From positions 1-36,707 of the forward strand of contig JAFGOG010000073.1 in the NCBI GenBank assembly GCA_016926595.1: DNA of 36,707 bases, read 5' to 3'. The number at the start of each line of letters is the position of its first letter. Positions within the stretch are counted from its first letter, which is position 1. Under the pieces are notes generated by a model that ran no database searches, was not told the DNA's origin, and worked only from the letters and a program-made list of their open reading frames with translations. Origin of the DNA: Anaerolineae bacterium. GTDB lineage: Bacteria > Chloroflexota > Anaerolineae > JAAYZQ01. Shown one piece after another: positions 36,623-36,707 of this stretch. Both the position numbers and the translations under genes were made by a program.

Positions 36623-36707
36623 TGCTCAAGCTCGATCCGCGCAAGAGAGAGTTTGTCGTCGAGACCCTGATCCGGGCCGCCGGGTTCTCGGCGATCTTTT
36701 TCGTGGC
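36622..36707 (+). CDS. pstC: Phosphate ABC transporter permease PstC, N-terminus only
   Basis: ATG at 36622 overlaps the pstS stop. The first 28 residues, MLKLDPRKREFVVETLIRAA then GFSAIFFV, run into the window edge; a basic start followed by a hydrophobic helix is as expected for PstC. The assignment rests mainly on position directly after pstS. Confidence 0.8.
   Translation, partial: MLKLDPRKREFVVETLIRAAGFSAIFFV

Overview
The window looks like chromosomal DNA of a GC-rich bacterium, most likely a member of the Chloroflexota (Anaerolineae-like). This is inferred from protein style: Thr/Pro-rich lipoprotein and LCP linkers, housekeeping gene sequences, and an intergenic repeat I recognise from such genomes. 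No rRNA or tRNA gene is present to confirm it. Nearly all genes have strong Shine-Dalgarno sites. Many have near-consensus sigma-70/sigma-A promoters (TTGACA-like box, 16-17 bp spacer, TATAAT-like box), which let me place several starts.

Layout. 1-1374 (-): ribosomal protein S1 homologue with four S1 domains and a repetitive acidic tail, preceded by a perfect promoter and a structured leader. 1815-8485 (-): dipeptide/oligopeptide ABC transporter (one ATPase, a large lipoprotein binding protein, two permeases) plus an unknown membrane protein. A strong hairpin separates the binding protein from the permeases. 8687-12325 (+): trmD, an LCP (LytR-CpsA-Psr) protein with LysM, and a WecA/TagO-type sugar-phosphate transferase; the last two form a small wall-glycopolymer module. 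12342-14277 (-): M50-like membrane metalloprotease and a calcineurin-like phosphoesterase that has lost its GNH motif. 14475-22209 (+): ftsY, prfB with a programmed +1 frameshift, a catalytically degenerate tyrosine recombinase, and rpoC without an adjacent rpoB. 22265-23359 (-): DUF362 protein.

23541-26030 (+) holds an MBL-fold hydrolase, a remarkable fusion of an AHSA1/SRPBCC domain to a complete serpin, and a 46-residue lipoprotein. 26138-31424 is an iron/thiamine/spermidine-type ABC transporter (fused double permease and ATPase). Its two genes are split by about 2.5 kb holding a lower-GC, AGA/AGG-rich radical SAM gene, a decayed second copy of the permease 3' end, and a small membrane protein bracketed by a 35-bp imperfect direct repeat. 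31414-34377 (+): a SprT/YgjP-like zinc metalloprotease and a penicillin-acylase-family Ntn hydrolase. 34422-36707: a HypA-like zinc-ribbon protein without the Met-His-Glu start, pstB (-), and divergent pstS-pstC (+, the latter cut by the window end).

Strongest candidates for new biology: (1) the SRPBCC-serpin fusion, with a readable reactive-centre loop and predicted P1 Arg, followed by a tiny lipoprotein gene; (2) the foreign radical SAM gene inserted exactly at a permease stop codon, with a fossil permease tail beyond it; (3) the conserved-looking but catalytically degraded tyrosine recombinase between prfB and rpoC; (4) the phosphoesterase and HypA-like proteins that lack hallmark metal or catalytic residues. 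The window holds no CRISPR array, intact IS element or recognised defence island.
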